Source: Erythrobacter longus (GTDB taxonomy: Bacteria > Pseudomonadota > Alphaproteobacteria > Sphingomonadales > Sphingomonadaceae). From it: DNA of 64,000 nt. Of this stretch, positions 1 to 9,092 are shown piece after piece. Under the pieces are notes generated by a model that made no database searches, was not told where the DNA came from, and saw nothing but the letters and a program-made list of their open reading frames with translations. The stretch's first letter is position 1, and the number at the start of each line of letters is the position of its first letter. The stretch is taken from the NCBI RefSeq assembly GCF_000715015.1, contig NZ_JMIW01000001.1, positions 1,054,001 through 1,118,000 on the forward strand, in the 5' to 3' direction. Both the position numbers and the translations under genes were made by a program.

Positions 1-258
1 GCGCAAAAAAGGAAGACTCCCCCTCATTGCATTGTCGCACCCTAGTGACGCTTTACGCATCTACATTGTAAGAACACGGCAAGCCTCAGACTCGCCAAAT
101 CCCCTAACGGAAAGCACCATAACCTGTTTCGGTCACAGACACGAATCCCGCCACTCACGTGCTTCAATATGGGAAGGTCTAAGGGGCATTACGGAGCATT
201 TCAGTGATAGAAATCACGTTTTGCGGTGATTGCTTGTTATGCCGTTGCTTGCGCACAC
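1..258. other. left-edge region without a convincing gene
   Basis: I see no credible coding sequence here. A 65-codon plus-strand frame at 32-229 has no ribosome binding site and no recognisable product. The only structured element is the inverted repeat at 204-217. The stretch is probably upstream or downstream DNA of a gene outside the window. Confidence 0.5.
204..217. promoter_or_regulatory. Crp/Fnr-like inverted repeat GTGAT-N4-ATCAC
   Basis: GTGATAGAAATCAC is a perfect 5-bp inverted repeat with a 4-nt spacer and has the GTGA...TCAC arms typical of Crp/Fnr-family sites. It lies outside any recognised gene, about 100 bases past the end of the first TBDR, so the controlled gene would be off the left edge. 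Function is inferred from shape only. Confidence 0.3.
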
Positions 259-306
259 AAAAAAGGCACCGACAACGCTGGGATGCGCCATCGGTGCCGA
301 TTTTTT
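259..306 (-). terminator. Rho-independent terminator of the first TonB receptor
   Basis: GGCACCGA (265-272) pairs with TCGGTGCC (291-298), an 8-bp stem with an 18-nt loop. It is flanked by six A on the left and GATTTTTT on the right. Read on the minus strand it lies about 15 bases past the receptor stop codon and ends in a T run, so it should terminate that gene; the symmetry would let it work in both directions. Confidence 0.85.
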
Positions 307-321
307 GAGGCTTATTGAGGC

Positions 322-2601
322 TTAGAAACTGCCGCGCAGGCTGACCCCATAAATGCGCGGTTGGTTCACAAAGCCTGTGTTATTGTTGAAATCGATAGCA
401 CCAATGAGGTTTTCTTCATCGGTTAGGTTGCGTGCAAAGGCACCCACTTCATACTGCCCATCGCCAAAGACATATCCGACCCGGACACCCAGCTCGTGAT
501 TGCCTGAGTGATTGAACTCAAGGCTTTCATAAAGGAAGATGTTGGTGCGCCCCTGGATGAACCAGTCCGCATTGAAATACAGCTCATTCTGGCCAACCGG
601 CAAAGTGAACTGTGCTTCGATATTGAAGTTGGTGCGCGGTGCCTGTGGCAGCGGGTTGCCATCGATCAACGCAAGGCCGTTCGCGTTCAAATCATCGGTC
701 ACCGTGCAGGCAAAGCACGTCGCCACAGCAAGGTCATCATCCTTGATCTCTGTATCGACAAAAGCAAAGCCGGCGCGAAGGAAGAAGAAGTCGCTTGGGT
801 TCCAATCGAGGTCGATTTCGAAACCCTTACCTTCTGCATTTTCCGCATTGATGAGCGAAATGAAGTTACCTGCGCCGCCAACAGCGGTTAGCTGAATATC
901 ATCTACTTCATAATAGAACAGCGCACCGTTGAGGCGCAGCGTGTCATCAAACAGCGTCGTTTTGAAACCGGTTTCATAAGAAATCACGGTTTCAGACTGC
1001 GCCTGAGAAGTTGGCACGCCAAACGCGATGCTACGCCCCTGGATCGATGGGCCCCGGAAGCCGCGCGCGACGCGGGCAAACAGGTTCACATCCGGGTTTA
1101 CTTCGTAAACCGCGCTCAAATCCCAGCTGATCTGGCCATCATCGATGAAGGTCCGCAAGGACCCGTTATCAAGCGTGAAGGTAGGGTTTGGCAGCACGAT
1201 GACCTGGAACGTTCTTTCCTCGTCGGTGTAACGAAGACCGCCCGTGAGGGTGAGCTGATCGGTCACTTCATAACCGACCTGACCAAACACGGCCCAGCTT
1301 TCCGCTTCCGATTCCCATGTTGTCGCTGGGACCGGCGCTCCGCCAAGGAAGGTGGAATCAAGCAGACTGTTGTCGAAATAGAACGCGCCCACCTGCCAGT
1401 TGAACCGGCTGGAGGTGTCGCTGGCGACACGAAATTCCTGCGTGAACTGTTGGCTGTCTGAACGACCACCGGTGTCCGACGGGAACGGAATATTGCCGGG
1501 GAAGGAGAAAGTGCCCCCTGTAAACGCGCTGGTGCCGCCGGAGAATGGTGGCGGTGCGACGCCCCCAAATGTGCCGGCAAAGTCAATCGCGCCGCCGTCA
1601 ATATCACCGCGGCCCGAACGGTTCAGGTCGCTATAACTGGTGATCGAGGTGAGCGTCACGCTGTCAGAAAGATCGATGCTGAGACGCAAGGACGACAGGA
1701 AGATGTCCCGCTCGCCCTGGTTACCGCCGCCGCCATCATAGGCGACCACATCGCGGTCGAAGTTGTTGTTCAGCTGATTGCTGCCCGGGGTAAGCACATT
1801 TGCCCGGAAAAAGCTCGTCGTAGAATCGGAATCGGCATAGCTCGCCATCAGAAGTGCGTTGAAGCCGGGCTGCGTGAACTCAAGCTGGAAACGTGCGGCC
1901 GCCTCGTAAAAGCCACCTGCGAAGTCTTCTTCGCCGGTAAAGGCGTTGTCGACCCAATCGTCCTGACGCTGATAAATGCCCGATACCCGGAAATTCAGGA
2001 TGTCTTCGATCAATGGTCCGCCAATCGCGGCCTCGGCATTGACCGTGTTGAAGTTGCCATAATTGACATTGAACGAACCTTCATAGGTGTCGGAAGGTTT
2101 GCGCGTATCGAATTTCACGATCCCTGCTGGCGTGTTGCGACCAAACAAGGTGCCTTGCGGGCCACGCAGGACTTCGACCTGTTCGACATCGAACATCGGG
2201 AAACCTTTAAGCGTGACATTCTCAAGAACAACATCGTCAAGGATTACCGAAACCGGCTGCGATGCAGCGGTATCAAAGTCGGTGTTGCCAAGCCCGCGAA
2301 TGTAAAAACGCGGCGACTGGCGGCCGTTGGAGCTTTCCACGGCAAGCCCTGGAACACGGCCATTAAGGCCAAGAACGTCCTCAACACCTGAAAGCGCATT
2401 TTCCAGAGTTGCGCCCGACAAAACGCCAATCGACGCGGGAACGTCTTGCAGATCCTGCTCGCGCCGCTGGGCCGTCACGATAATGGTGTTGCGCCCCGAT
2501 TCTTCAGCTGTTTCCTGATCTGCGCTTTGCGCTGAGGCTTGAGAGCTGAACATAAGCGCGCCAAAAGCTGCTGCGCTGAGAAATTGATACTTTTTAATCA
2601 T
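322..2601 (-). CDS. TonB-dependent outer-membrane receptor, substrate unknown
   Basis: Predicted 759-residue TonB-dependent receptor that would bind a substrate at the outer membrane and import it using TonB energy. A signal peptide (about residues 1-25, ending ASAQ) is followed by the usual sphingomonad plug start (TIIVTAQRREQDLQDVP), the plug motif VEVLRGPQGTLFGRNTPAG, and a beta-barrel ending in a C-terminal Phe (LRGSF). I chose ATG 2601 over the longer frame from 2631 because it begins a clean signal peptide and has GGGGAG upstream. It is monocistronic with its own terminator. No enzyme or transport gene lies beside it, so the substrate cannot be guessed. The plug resembles receptors often annotated as iron-complex receptors, but that labelling is weak. 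Confidence 0.93.
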   Translation of the reverse strand: MIKKYQFLSAAAFGALMFSSQASAQSADQETAEESGRNTIIVTAQRREQDLQDVPASIGVLSGATLENALSGVEDVLGLNGRVPGLAVESSNGRQSPRFYIRGLGNTDFDTAASQPVSVILDDVVLENVTLKGFPMFDVEQVEVLRGPQGTLFGRNTPAGIVKFDTRKPSDTYEGSFNVNYGNFNTVNAEAAIGGPLIEDILNFRVSGIYQRQDDWVDNAFTGEEDFAGGFYEAAARFQLEFTQPGFNALLMASYADSDSTTSFFRANVLTPGSNQLNNNFDRDVVAYDGGGGNQGERDIFLSSLRLSIDLSDSVTLTSITSYSDLNRSGRGDIDGGAIDFAGTFGGVAPPPFSGGTSAFTGGTFSFPGNIPFPSDTGGRSDSQQFTQEFRVASDTSSRFNWQVGAFYFDNSLLDSTFLGGAPVPATTWESEAESWAVFGQVGYEVTDQLTLTGGLRYTDEERTFQVIVLPNPTFTLDNGSLRTFIDDGQISWDLSAVYEVNPDVNLFARVARGFRGPSIQGRSIAFGVPTSQAQSETVISYETGFKTTLFDDTLRLNGALFYYEVDDIQLTAVGGAGNFISLINAENAEGKGFEIDLDWNPSDFFFLRAGFAFVDTEIKDDDLAVATCFACTVTDDLNANGLALIDGNPLPQAPRTNFNIEAQFTLPVGQNELYFNADWFIQGRTNIFLYESLEFNHSGNHELGVRVGYVFGDGQYEVGAFARNLTDEENLIGAIDFNNNTGFVNQPRIYGVSLRGSF

Positions 2602-2880
2602 GGACTTAATAACTCCCCGATACTGCATCACACATTAGAATAGCTTAGGCCAAAGCGATTGAAGGCGGCGCTTAACCCCCTCCAAATCCAGCCTGCCAAT
2701 CCCAAGATTCTTGTTTGTTATTAGAATTCCCGCGCTGGCTAGGAACAATCAGCCAGAAAGTCAAAAACATGAAGCGCCTTAATCAGCAGGCCGCACGCCA
2801 ATCAACATCGGGGAATTGCGCAAGACACGCTTAACGACGGCTCAAACTGGATTGCTTAGTGGTTTCGCGGAAGCGATTGG

Positions 2881-4650
2881 GTGATTGATGCGATGAAACA
2901 AGAAAAGCTAATACACGCTTCATCGCTATACGGTGATAGTGAACCGACGGGTAACGCGCTGGCGGATTTGGAATGCTCCTCCCAGGTCACCCTTAACGAC
3001 ACGGGCGCAAACCCACCATTCGCGTCGGAGAGCGTGCCAGCATACTCAGTGAGCGCCAGCTTTGGGCGCATTTTAGGCGTACCGCCATACAACCCACGTT
3101 GGGAAAAACTCCAGCGCGACTATCAAAACGCGGCTGTCGCTTCCTATTTGCTTCAGAACGCGTGGGCCACCGTGCTGGCAATGGGCCTGATCGCTTTTGT
3201 TGCAGGGGCTGGCGAGAAGACGTGGATTGTTCAACTCGCGCTTCTGAACAACACCATGTTCTTTGGGCTTGGGCTTACTTTGATGCCTGGCTCACGAACC
3301 TGCAGGGTCAAATATGCAAACGCAATAACAGGCACACGCGTTACCTTTGCCATAATGATGGGCCTCGCTGCAGGCTGGGCCATCTTCTCTTACGCAACAA
3401 CCACTTTCCTTCCCGACGAATGGAATAGCGTGGCCATCGCGACCAGCATCGCCGTCATTGCAATCGGCGGCATAGGTTGCTCCGCTTATCCGCTTATGTC
3501 GCTTGGATTTATGACTATCGTAACCAGCGGCGGGATAGCGGCGAGCATTCAGTCAGGGGAACCAATCGTTGGCTATTACGTGGCGGGTTGGTTCATCTTG
3601 GTCATGCTGCTCTATTTGCAGATCCTGCCCAGTTCGCGAGACTCGTTGCAACGCGTGAGCGATGCCGCCGAGCTAGAGGCAAGCGAGGCGGAAAAGCGCG
3701 AAGCAATCGAGCTTCGGCACGATGCAGAACGAAGGCTGCTTGAGGCTCGCGAAGAGGAGCGCCTTCGTGATGAAGAACGCCGGGTTCAAAAAGACGAAAC
3801 GCGCAGGCAAGAGCTTTTTGCGCTTGCTGAGCAGTTTGAGGACACCATCGGACAAGTGTCAGAGACGGTCGCAACAGCTGCCCACCAATTCAACCGCACC
3901 GCACATATGATGTCGCGCAAAGCCTTCAAAGCGGCCGCTCAGATTGAGATCATCGCCGATGCCGCCCAACAGGTGGCGCAAGGAAGCACTGCGGCGGCCG
4001 CAGCTTCTGACCAGTTTGCAGTATCCATCGACAACGTGTCCGAACAAGCCGCCGATGCGGCCGAGCTTGCAAGATCCACTAATGAAACCGCCAAAGCCAC
4101 TGATGCAACCGTATCCCAAATGACCGAGCGCGCCGAAGGCATTGGCGAGATTGCTCAGCTCATTCACACGATTGCGGGTCGCACGCGGCTCTTGGCTGTG
4201 AATGCATCAATCGAAGCAGCGCGCGGAGGCGAGGCGGGACGCGGGTTTGCTGTCGTTGCAACCGAGGTCAAGGAGTTGGCCAACCAAACCAGCGATGCAA
4301 CAGGCGATGTCGCCAGCAGCATTCAGGAAATGCAACGCCACTCTAAGGCAAGCGCTGATGAGCTGTCCGACATTCGCGAACAGATCGGCCTGCTTGAAAC
4401 CGCAGCCACCTCCATCGCCAACGCCATGAACCAGCAATCGCACGCCAGTAAGGAACTGGCGCAAAGCATCGACCTTGCTGCTGCTAGCGCTGGCGAGGTG
4501 TCGGTGTCCGCTCAAGAACTACGCCGCGCTGCAAGCGCAGTCGGCAAAGCGTCCGGAACGCTATTGATTGCCTCGGGCGAACTGGAATCGCAATCCGACC
4601 TTTTGAAGGAGAAAGTGTCCAGCTTCCTCGCGCAAATTCGCAAGAACTAA
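2881..4650 (+). CDS. methyl-accepting chemotaxis protein with polytopic membrane domain
   Basis: 589-residue chemoreceptor-like protein. The N-terminal third has several hydrophobic segments (about residues 85-240, five or six helices) instead of the usual two helices around a periplasmic sensor. A charged coiled coil rich in Glu/Arg follows (about 255-315). The C-terminal half is a methyl-accepting signalling domain with the conserved hairpin tip region (RTRLLAVNASIEAARGGEAG, then GFAVVATEVKELA). I see no HAMP domain between membrane and signalling parts. The start may be GTG 2881 or ATG 2893; neither has a strong ribosome binding site. No che gene is nearby, so it is an orphan receptor that may sense a membrane or cytoplasmic cue. 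Confidence 0.9.
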   Translation: MIDAMKQEKLIHASSLYGDSEPTGNALADLECSSQVTLNDTGANPPFASESVPAYSVSASFGRILGVPPYNPRWEKLQRDYQNAAVASYLLQNAWATVLAMGLIAFVAGAGEKTWIVQLALLNNTMFFGLGLTLMPGSRTCRVKYANAITGTRVTFAIMMGLAAGWAIFSYATTTFLPDEWNSVAIATSIAVIAIGGIGCSAYPLMSLGFMTIVTSGGIAASIQSGEPIVGYYVAGWFILVMLLYLQILPSSRDSLQRVSDAAELEASEAEKREAIELRHDAERRLLEAREEERLRDEERRVQKDETRRQELFALAEQFEDTIGQVSETVATAAHQFNRTAHMMSRKAFKAAAQIEIIADAAQQVAQGSTAAAAASDQFAVSIDNVSEQAADAAELARSTNETAKATDATVSQMTERAEGIGEIAQLIHTIAGRTRLLAVNASIEAARGGEAGRGFAVVATEVKELANQTSDATGDVASSIQEMQRHSKASADELSDIREQIGLLETAATSIANAMNQQSHASKELAQSIDLAAASAGEVSVSAQELRRAASAVGKASGTLLIASGELESQSDLLKEKVSSFLAQIRKN

Positions 4651-4652
4651 GC

Positions 4653-5768
4653 TTAAGCCAAAGCCTCTGAAATGGGCAGGTGATCATAGCCAAGCTCTTC
4701 TGCGACCGCTTTATACACCACTGACCCGGCGTGAACGTTAAGCCCCTCTGCCAGATGCGGGTCGCTGCGTAGAGCCTTTTTCCAACCCAGATCCGCAATG
4801 CGCAATGCATGGGGCAAGGTCACATTGTTGAGTGCATAGGTGCTTGTTCGAGCCACCGCGCCGGGCATGTTCGCAACGCAGTAGTGAACCACATCATCAA
4901 CCACATAGGTGGGCTGCGCGTGAGTGGTCGCTTTGGAGGTTTCAAAGCATCCCCCCTGGTCAATGGCAACATCCACCAGCACCGCGCCCGGCTGCATCTG
5001 CTTGAGGAGATCGCGGGAAACCAGCTTTGGCGCTGCTGCGCCGGGGATCAGGACAGCGCCGATCACCAGGTCCGCCTCGCACACCGCCTCTTGAAGGTTT
5101 GAAAGGTTCGAGAAGCGCGTTTTGGCCCGCGATTCAAAGTGCATGGCGAGCTTTTCGAGCACCTCCGGATTGCGATCGAGGATCGTCACATCTGCGGCAA
5201 GGCCAGTTGCCATTTGCGCCGCGTTAAAGCCAACAACACCGCCGCCGATGACGGTGACTTTGGCTGGCATTACGCCGGGCACACCGCCGAGCAGAACGCC
5301 GCGCCCGCCATGCGCCTTTTCAAGGGCTGTCGCGCCTGCCTGCACGCTCATACGGCCTGCGACCTGGCTCATCGGTTTGAGCAGCGGGAGCGAGCCTTCC
5401 GCGCCTGTCACAGTTTCATACGCAATCGCGGTGACGCCTGATTTCACAAGGTCGCTCGTCTGCTCGGGGTCTGGCGCGAGGTGGAGGTAGGTGTAGAGCA
5501 CCTGACCTTCACGCAGTTTGGCGCGTTCAACTGCTTGGGGTTCCTTGACCTTCACCACCATTTCGCATTCCGCAAAGATCGGGTCAGGCCCGTCGGTGAT
5601 CTTTGCGCCAGCTTCAATATAGCTTTCATCCGAGGCACCAATGCCAAGGCCGGCGCCGCTTTCGATCCAGACCTCGTGGCCATGTGTGACAAGCTCGCGC
5701 GCGCTCTCTGGTGTGAGGCCAACGCGGTATTCATGGTTCTTGATTTCTTTGGGGCAACCGACACGCAT
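4653..5768 (-). CDS. ald: alanine dehydrogenase
   Basis: Catalyses reversible NAD-dependent oxidative deamination of L-alanine to pyruvate and ammonia in the cytoplasm. The 371-residue product has the family's usual length. With Met at 5768 as residue 1, the residues known in characterised alanine dehydrogenases fall at the expected places: Arg15, Lys75, His96 and Asp270, with the NAD-binding GGGVVG at 175-180. The frame is open up to 5900, but that extension would run across the divergent promoter and the inverted repeat, so ATG 5768 is preferred. It faces away from the Lrp/AsnC gene at 5894, which is probably its regulator. Confidence 0.96.
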   Translation of the reverse strand: MRVGCPKEIKNHEYRVGLTPESARELVTHGHEVWIESGAGLGIGASDESYIEAGAKITDGPDPIFAECEMVVKVKEPQAVERAKLREGQVLYTYLHLAPDPEQTSDLVKSGVTAIAYETVTGAEGSLPLLKPMSQVAGRMSVQAGATALEKAHGGRGVLLGGVPGVMPAKVTVIGGGVVGFNAAQMATGLAADVTILDRNPEVLEKLAMHFESRAKTRFSNLSNLQEAVCEADLVIGAVLIPGAAAPKLVSRDLLKQMQPGAVLVDVAIDQGGCFETSKATTHAQPTYVVDDVVHYCVANMPGAVARTSTYALNNVTLPHALRIADLGWKKALRSDPHLAEGLNVHAGSVVYKAVAEELGYDHLPISEALA

Positions 5769-5841
5769 TGGATCTCTCCTCTCAAATACAGGGCGGATAA
5801 TATCACCAAAGCATCGGGAAATTCCCCCTATTGCGCCCTTT

Positions 5842-5867
5842 GGATATTGTGTAGCGGTACAATATCC
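5842..5867. promoter_or_regulatory. perfect inverted repeat between ald and its Lrp-family regulator
   Basis: GGATATTGT (5842-5850) and ACAATATCC (5859-5867) are exact reverse complements separated by 8 bases. The element lies between the divergent starts of alanine dehydrogenase (5768) and the Lrp/AsnC regulator (5894). Lrp-family proteins commonly bind degenerate AT-rich inverted repeats beside their own gene, so this is a likely operator for both genes. Confidence 0.7.
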
Positions 5868-5893
5868 CGAATTATCCCATTTGGAGGGACATT

Positions 5894-6355
5894 TTGCCAA
5901 ACTCCGAAACTCGCCTCTTGCGCGAACTTCAAACCGATTCCAGCCGCTCCATCGCTGAGCTTGCCGAAGGCGTTGGCATGTCCAGCTCTGCTGCCCACCG
6001 CAAAATGCGCGCCCTTGAGGAAGACGGCACGATCCAGGGCTATGCCGCGCGGCTTGATCCCCGAAAACTGGGCCTCAAAATGCAGGCCTTTGTCGAGATC
6101 ACCCTTGCCAACCAAGGACAAGAAGCGATGGACCGCTTTGAGGAGGCAGCGCTTGGCTTTGAAGAGATCCTTTCGTGTCACCTGCTTTCGGGCGAGGCTG
6201 ATTACATCTTGCGAATTGCGGCCAAAGACCTTGACCATTTCGACCGCATCCACCGAAAGGCTCTCGCCAGATTGCCCGGTGTTGCGACCATGAAAAGCAG
6301 CTTTTCCATCCGCGAGGTCAAGCCGTGGCGTGGTTATCCGGTGCTTGGCGATTAG
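5894..6355 (+). CDS. Lrp/AsnC family transcriptional regulator
   Basis: 153-residue feast/famine regulator. An N-terminal winged helix-turn-helix (about residues 5-55, with SIAELAEGVGMSSSAAHRKM) is followed by the RAM/AsnC effector-binding domain (about 62-145). The start is TTG 5894 with GGAGGG eight bases upstream; no ATG fits the family's N-terminus. It is divergent from alanine dehydrogenase, an arrangement widely seen for AldR/Lrp-type regulators that activate ald in response to alanine. Regulation of ald is therefore inferred from context, with the 5842-5867 repeat as the probable binding site. Confidence 0.93.
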   Translation: MPNSETRLLRELQTDSSRSIAELAEGVGMSSSAAHRKMRALEEDGTIQGYAARLDPRKLGLKMQAFVEITLANQGQEAMDRFEEAALGFEEILSCHLLSGEADYILRIAAKDLDHFDRIHRKALARLPGVATMKSSFSIREVKPWRGYPVLGD

Positions 6356-6364
6356 GGTCAGGAC

Positions 6365-7036
6365 CTAAACGTTGCCCTTGATCCGCACATTCTCGCCATT
6401 GATGGCGGAGGATTTGTCCGACAAGAGGAACGCCGCAAGCTCGGCAATCTGCGATGGTGCCACCCAATCGGTAAAGTCAGCATCCGGCATATCGGCCCGG
6501 TTGGTGGGTGTGTCGACGATTGTCGGCGAGATGACATTGACCCGCACGCCTTGGCCGCGAAGCTCCTCGTTCAGCGCCTCGGAAAGCTTGATCACGCCCG
6601 CCTTGGACGCCGCATAGGCTCCCATGCCAAGCCCGGCCTTGTCGGCAGCGGCTGCGCCAATGTTGATGACGCTCGCCGGGTTTTCTAGCAGCGGCGCGAA
6701 CGCGCGGCACGAGTTCAGCGTTGTCATCACATTCATCTGAAACATGCGCGACCAAGTGTCCGCAGGGCCGGAAAGCATTTCCTCCCACACAAAACCGCCC
6801 GCGATATTCACAAGGCCAGCCAAAGTGCGCCCCTCTGCTTTGAGAGTATCGGATAATGTCTGCACCGCCTCCTCGCTGGTCAGGTCCAGACCTCCGCGAA
6901 AATCGACGCTTGTGTTCTCGAACGGCAGGCTATCGGCGAGATCAACGCCGATCACGTGATAGCCTTTGCGAACAAGCGTTTCCCAGACAACCGCGCCTAC
7001 AATTCCACAAGCGCCTGTGACAAGTACCGATGCCAT
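6365..7036 (-). CDS. short-chain dehydrogenase/reductase lacking the usual catalytic Ser
   Basis: 223-residue classical-size SDR. The nucleotide-binding motif TGACGIVG is at residues 7-14, NIAGG at 77-81, and Tyr141-x3-Lys145 (YAASK) is the active-site pair. The Ser normally about 13 residues before the Tyr is absent: the segment reads INIGAAAADKAG. Quinonoid dihydropteridine reductases are SDRs that also lack this Ser, and a pterin-dependent phenylalanine hydroxylase is encoded 3 kb away, so pterin recycling is one possibility; a general oxidoreductase is equally possible. It has its own upstream region (7037-7212), with AAGGA before the start. Confidence 0.85.
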   Translation of the reverse strand: MASVLVTGACGIVGAVVWETLVRKGYHVIGVDLADSLPFENTSVDFRGGLDLTSEEAVQTLSDTLKAEGRTLAGLVNIAGGFVWEEMLSGPADTWSRMFQMNVMTTLNSCRAFAPLLENPASVINIGAAAADKAGLGMGAYAASKAGVIKLSEALNEELRGQGVRVNVISPTIVDTPTNRADMPDADFTDWVAPSQIAELAAFLLSDKSSAINGENVRIKGNV

Positions 7037-7062
7037 TGTATTTATTCCTTAAAAAGCCATTT

Positions 7063-7080
7063 TTGACACACTTGACACAC
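7063..7080. repeat. tandem 9-bp direct repeat TTGACACAC
   Basis: Two exact adjacent copies of TTGACACAC (7063-7071, 7072-7080) lie 27 bases upstream of the SDR start, in its promoter region. Tandem direct repeats here could be activator half-sites. No partner copies were noticed elsewhere in the window. Confidence 0.4.
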
Positions 7081-7212
7081 TGTCCAGGGATCAAAAACCG
7101 TTCGATCAATAATTGGCCCGATTATCGAAAAATCCGATTGAACTTTCGGGCGGATAAAGGCGGTGTTTGATACCATTCGAAGGGCAATAGCAATCCGGCC
7201 CCAAGTAGGAAA

Positions 7213-8442
7213 TCACGTGACCGCCGCGCGCGTCCGGTATTCTGCGCGGTCCCATTCGCGGGATTGGCAAATGGAGCGCAGCCGCTCCACCCCTTGCGCA
7301 ATGTCGGCGAAGCTTAGGTAAAGCGGCGTGATGCCAAAACGCATGATGTCGGGCGCACGAAAATCGCCGATGACATCGCGTGCTTTGAGCGCCTGCATCA
7401 TGGCGTAGGCTTCCGGGTGGGCAAAGGCGACCTGACTACCGCGCTCGGCGCTGTTTTTGGGGCAGATGAATTCAAACCCGTACTCGCCGCAGCGTTGCTC
7501 CATCAGGTCTACGAATAGCTCGGACAAGGCGATAGATTTTTGCCTCAGAGCGCTCATATCCGCCTCCAGCATAAGATCGACGCCCTCTTCCAACGCGCTC
7601 ATGCCGAGCACAGGCGGCGTGCCGCATTGGAAACGGTCGATGCCTTGGGCAGGCTCAAACTGCCCGTCAAAATCAAACGGCCGCGCATGGCCGAACCAGC
7701 CGGAGAGAACGGGATCGGCATGGTGGTGACGCCTGGCCGCGAACAGGAAGGCTGGCGCGCCGGGGCCGCCGTTCAGGAATTTGTAGCCGCAACCAACGGC
7801 AAAGTCCGCGTTGCTTGCGTTCAGATCAACCTCGATCGCGCCTGCCGAATGGCTTAGGTCCCAGACAACCAGCACGCCTTTTTCATGCGCTTTGGCCGTG
7901 ACCTGCGCCATGTCGCGGATGCGCGCGGTCTTGTAATGCACCTGTGTGAGAAGCAGCACCGCCACGTCTTCATCGAGCGCATCAAGCACAGCGTCAGGCT
8001 CCACCTCGCGGCATTCCAGATCGCCAAAGCGCGCAAGGCCTTGCATCATGTAATTGTCGGTCGGGAAGTTGCCCGTTTCCGTTAGCAGAACGCGCCGTCC
8101 TTCTTGCAGGGACACCGCAGCCGTTAGCGCCTTGAAGATGTTGATAGAGGTGCTTTCGCCCGCGATCACTTCTCCGGCTTGCGCTCCCAAAAGCTCGCCG
8201 ATCTTGTCGCCGATGCGGGTGGGAGAATTGACCCAATCCGCGCCCAGCCAGCTGGTGATGAGCCCCTCTGCCCATTCCTGCGTCACGGCGCGGTTCATGC
8301 GCGCCACGGTCCGTTTGGGCAGGCAGCCGAGCGAATTGCCATCAAGGTAGATCAGCCCTTCGCGGATCGCGAATTCATCGCGGAAGTGTGCGAGCGGGTC
8401 GGCGGCGTCCATCTCGGCAATGTGCTGCGGCGTAATCGTCAT
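7213..8442 (-). CDS. kynU: kynureninase
   Basis: PLP-dependent hydrolase that cleaves L-kynurenine to anthranilate and L-alanine in the cytoplasm. The 409-residue protein has the family length. Lys221 in CGYKFLNGGPGAP is the predicted PLP Schiff-base lysine, with the WDLSHSAG motif (Asp195, His198) upstream and YLDGNSLG near the N-terminus. Its ATG overlaps the stop of the formamidase gene by ATGA, implying translational coupling. It is the last gene of a phhA-kynA-kynB-kynU operon, so tryptophan would be degraded to anthranilate. The alanine released could feed the alanine dehydrogenase encoded 2.5 kb away. Confidence 0.96.
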   Translation of the reverse strand: MTITPQHIAEMDAADPLAHFRDEFAIREGLIYLDGNSLGCLPKRTVARMNRAVTQEWAEGLITSWLGADWVNSPTRIGDKIGELLGAQAGEVIAGESTSINIFKALTAAVSLQEGRRVLLTETGNFPTDNYMMQGLARFGDLECREVEPDAVLDALDEDVAVLLLTQVHYKTARIRDMAQVTAKAHEKGVLVVWDLSHSAGAIEVDLNASNADFAVGCGYKFLNGGPGAPAFLFAARRHHHADPVLSGWFGHARPFDFDGQFEPAQGIDRFQCGTPPVLGMSALEEGVDLMLEADMSALRQKSIALSELFVDLMEQRCGEYGFEFICPKNSAERGSQVAFAHPEAYAMMQALKARDVIGDFRAPDIMRFGITPLYLSFADIAQGVERLRSICQSREWDRAEYRTRAAVT

Positions 8443-9092
8443 CGGGCAAGCTCTCTCAAGATAGCGCGAACCGGGCTCGCATCGGCCCCTTCAAGCGGCA
8501 ATGGCAGCGCGATCAGCTCATATTCGCCCGGCGGCACGTCATCGAGGACAAGCCCTTCGAGGATGCGCATATCTCCGGCGAGGACTTCGTGGTGGGCGTC
8601 CATCGTCTTGGAACTTTGCGGGTCAAGCGAGGGGGTATCGACGCCGATCAAGACGGTGCGCCCGACCCTGAGCCGCTCGATCACTTCTGGCGCAATGGCT
8701 TTGAAATTCTCGTCCCATGCATCGTGCGGGAATGTCGCATAGGTGCGAAAGAGGACCCGCGCCGCGCCTTCCAGCGCCTCCCAATCGCAATCCTCGACTT
8801 CAACCCTTTCCCCCGCATGGCGCATGTCCACCACCACGCAAGGACCGATGTAAGGCTCAAGCGAGGAGCCCGCGCTGTCAACGCCCTCGTTCGAATAATG
8901 CAGCGGCGCATCGGCATGGGTGCCTGCGTGCAGGGGCGCGGTGACTTGTCCGATATTGACCGGACAATCGGGGCCAAGCTGAACGTTGCGTTGAACCACC
9001 AGATCGGGCTCGCCGGGCCAAAGAGGCGTGCGCTTGCCGAGGCGCTGTGTGATGTCCCAAATCCTAGTGGCCAAGGGGACAGCCCCCTTCAT
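8439..9092 (-). CDS. kynB: kynurenine formamidase (arylformamidase, cyclase type)
   Basis: Hydrolyses N-formyl-L-kynurenine to kynurenine and formate. The metal-binding signature of the bacterial cyclase-type formamidase is present (HAGTHADAPLHY), and the N-terminus after Met 9092 (IWDITQRL) matches KynB proteins. Three in-frame ATGs exist at 9122, 9107 and 9092 because a 15-bp tandem duplication lies here; 9092 is preferred because AAGGGG lies seven bases upstream and the protein then starts as in the family. Either way the gene begins inside the 3' end of kynA. It overlaps kynU by ATGA at its other end. Confidence 0.93.
   Translation of the reverse strand: MKGAVPLATRIWDITQRLGKRTPLWPGEPDLVVQRNVQLGPDCPVNIGQVTAPLHAGTHADAPLHYSNEGVDSAGSSLEPYIGPCVVVDMRHAGERVEVEDCDWEALEGAARVLFRTYATFPHDAWDENFKAIAPEVIERLRVGRTVLIGVDTPSLDPQSSKTMDAHHEVLAGDMRILEGLVLDDVPPGEYELIALPLPLEGADASPVRAILRELAR

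Noticed and set aside
32..229. 65-codon plus-strand frame at the left edge
   Set aside because: No ribosome binding site, atypical composition and no recognisable family.
5481..6293. Plus-strand frame spanning ald and the Lrp gene
   Set aside because: It crosses the divergent promoter and is out of frame with the real Lrp-family protein.
7063..7080. TTGACA boxes as a sigma-70 promoter for a plus-strand transcript
   Set aside because: The next genes downstream on the plus strand are far away and no matching -10 element at proper spacing stands out; kept only as a direct repeat.
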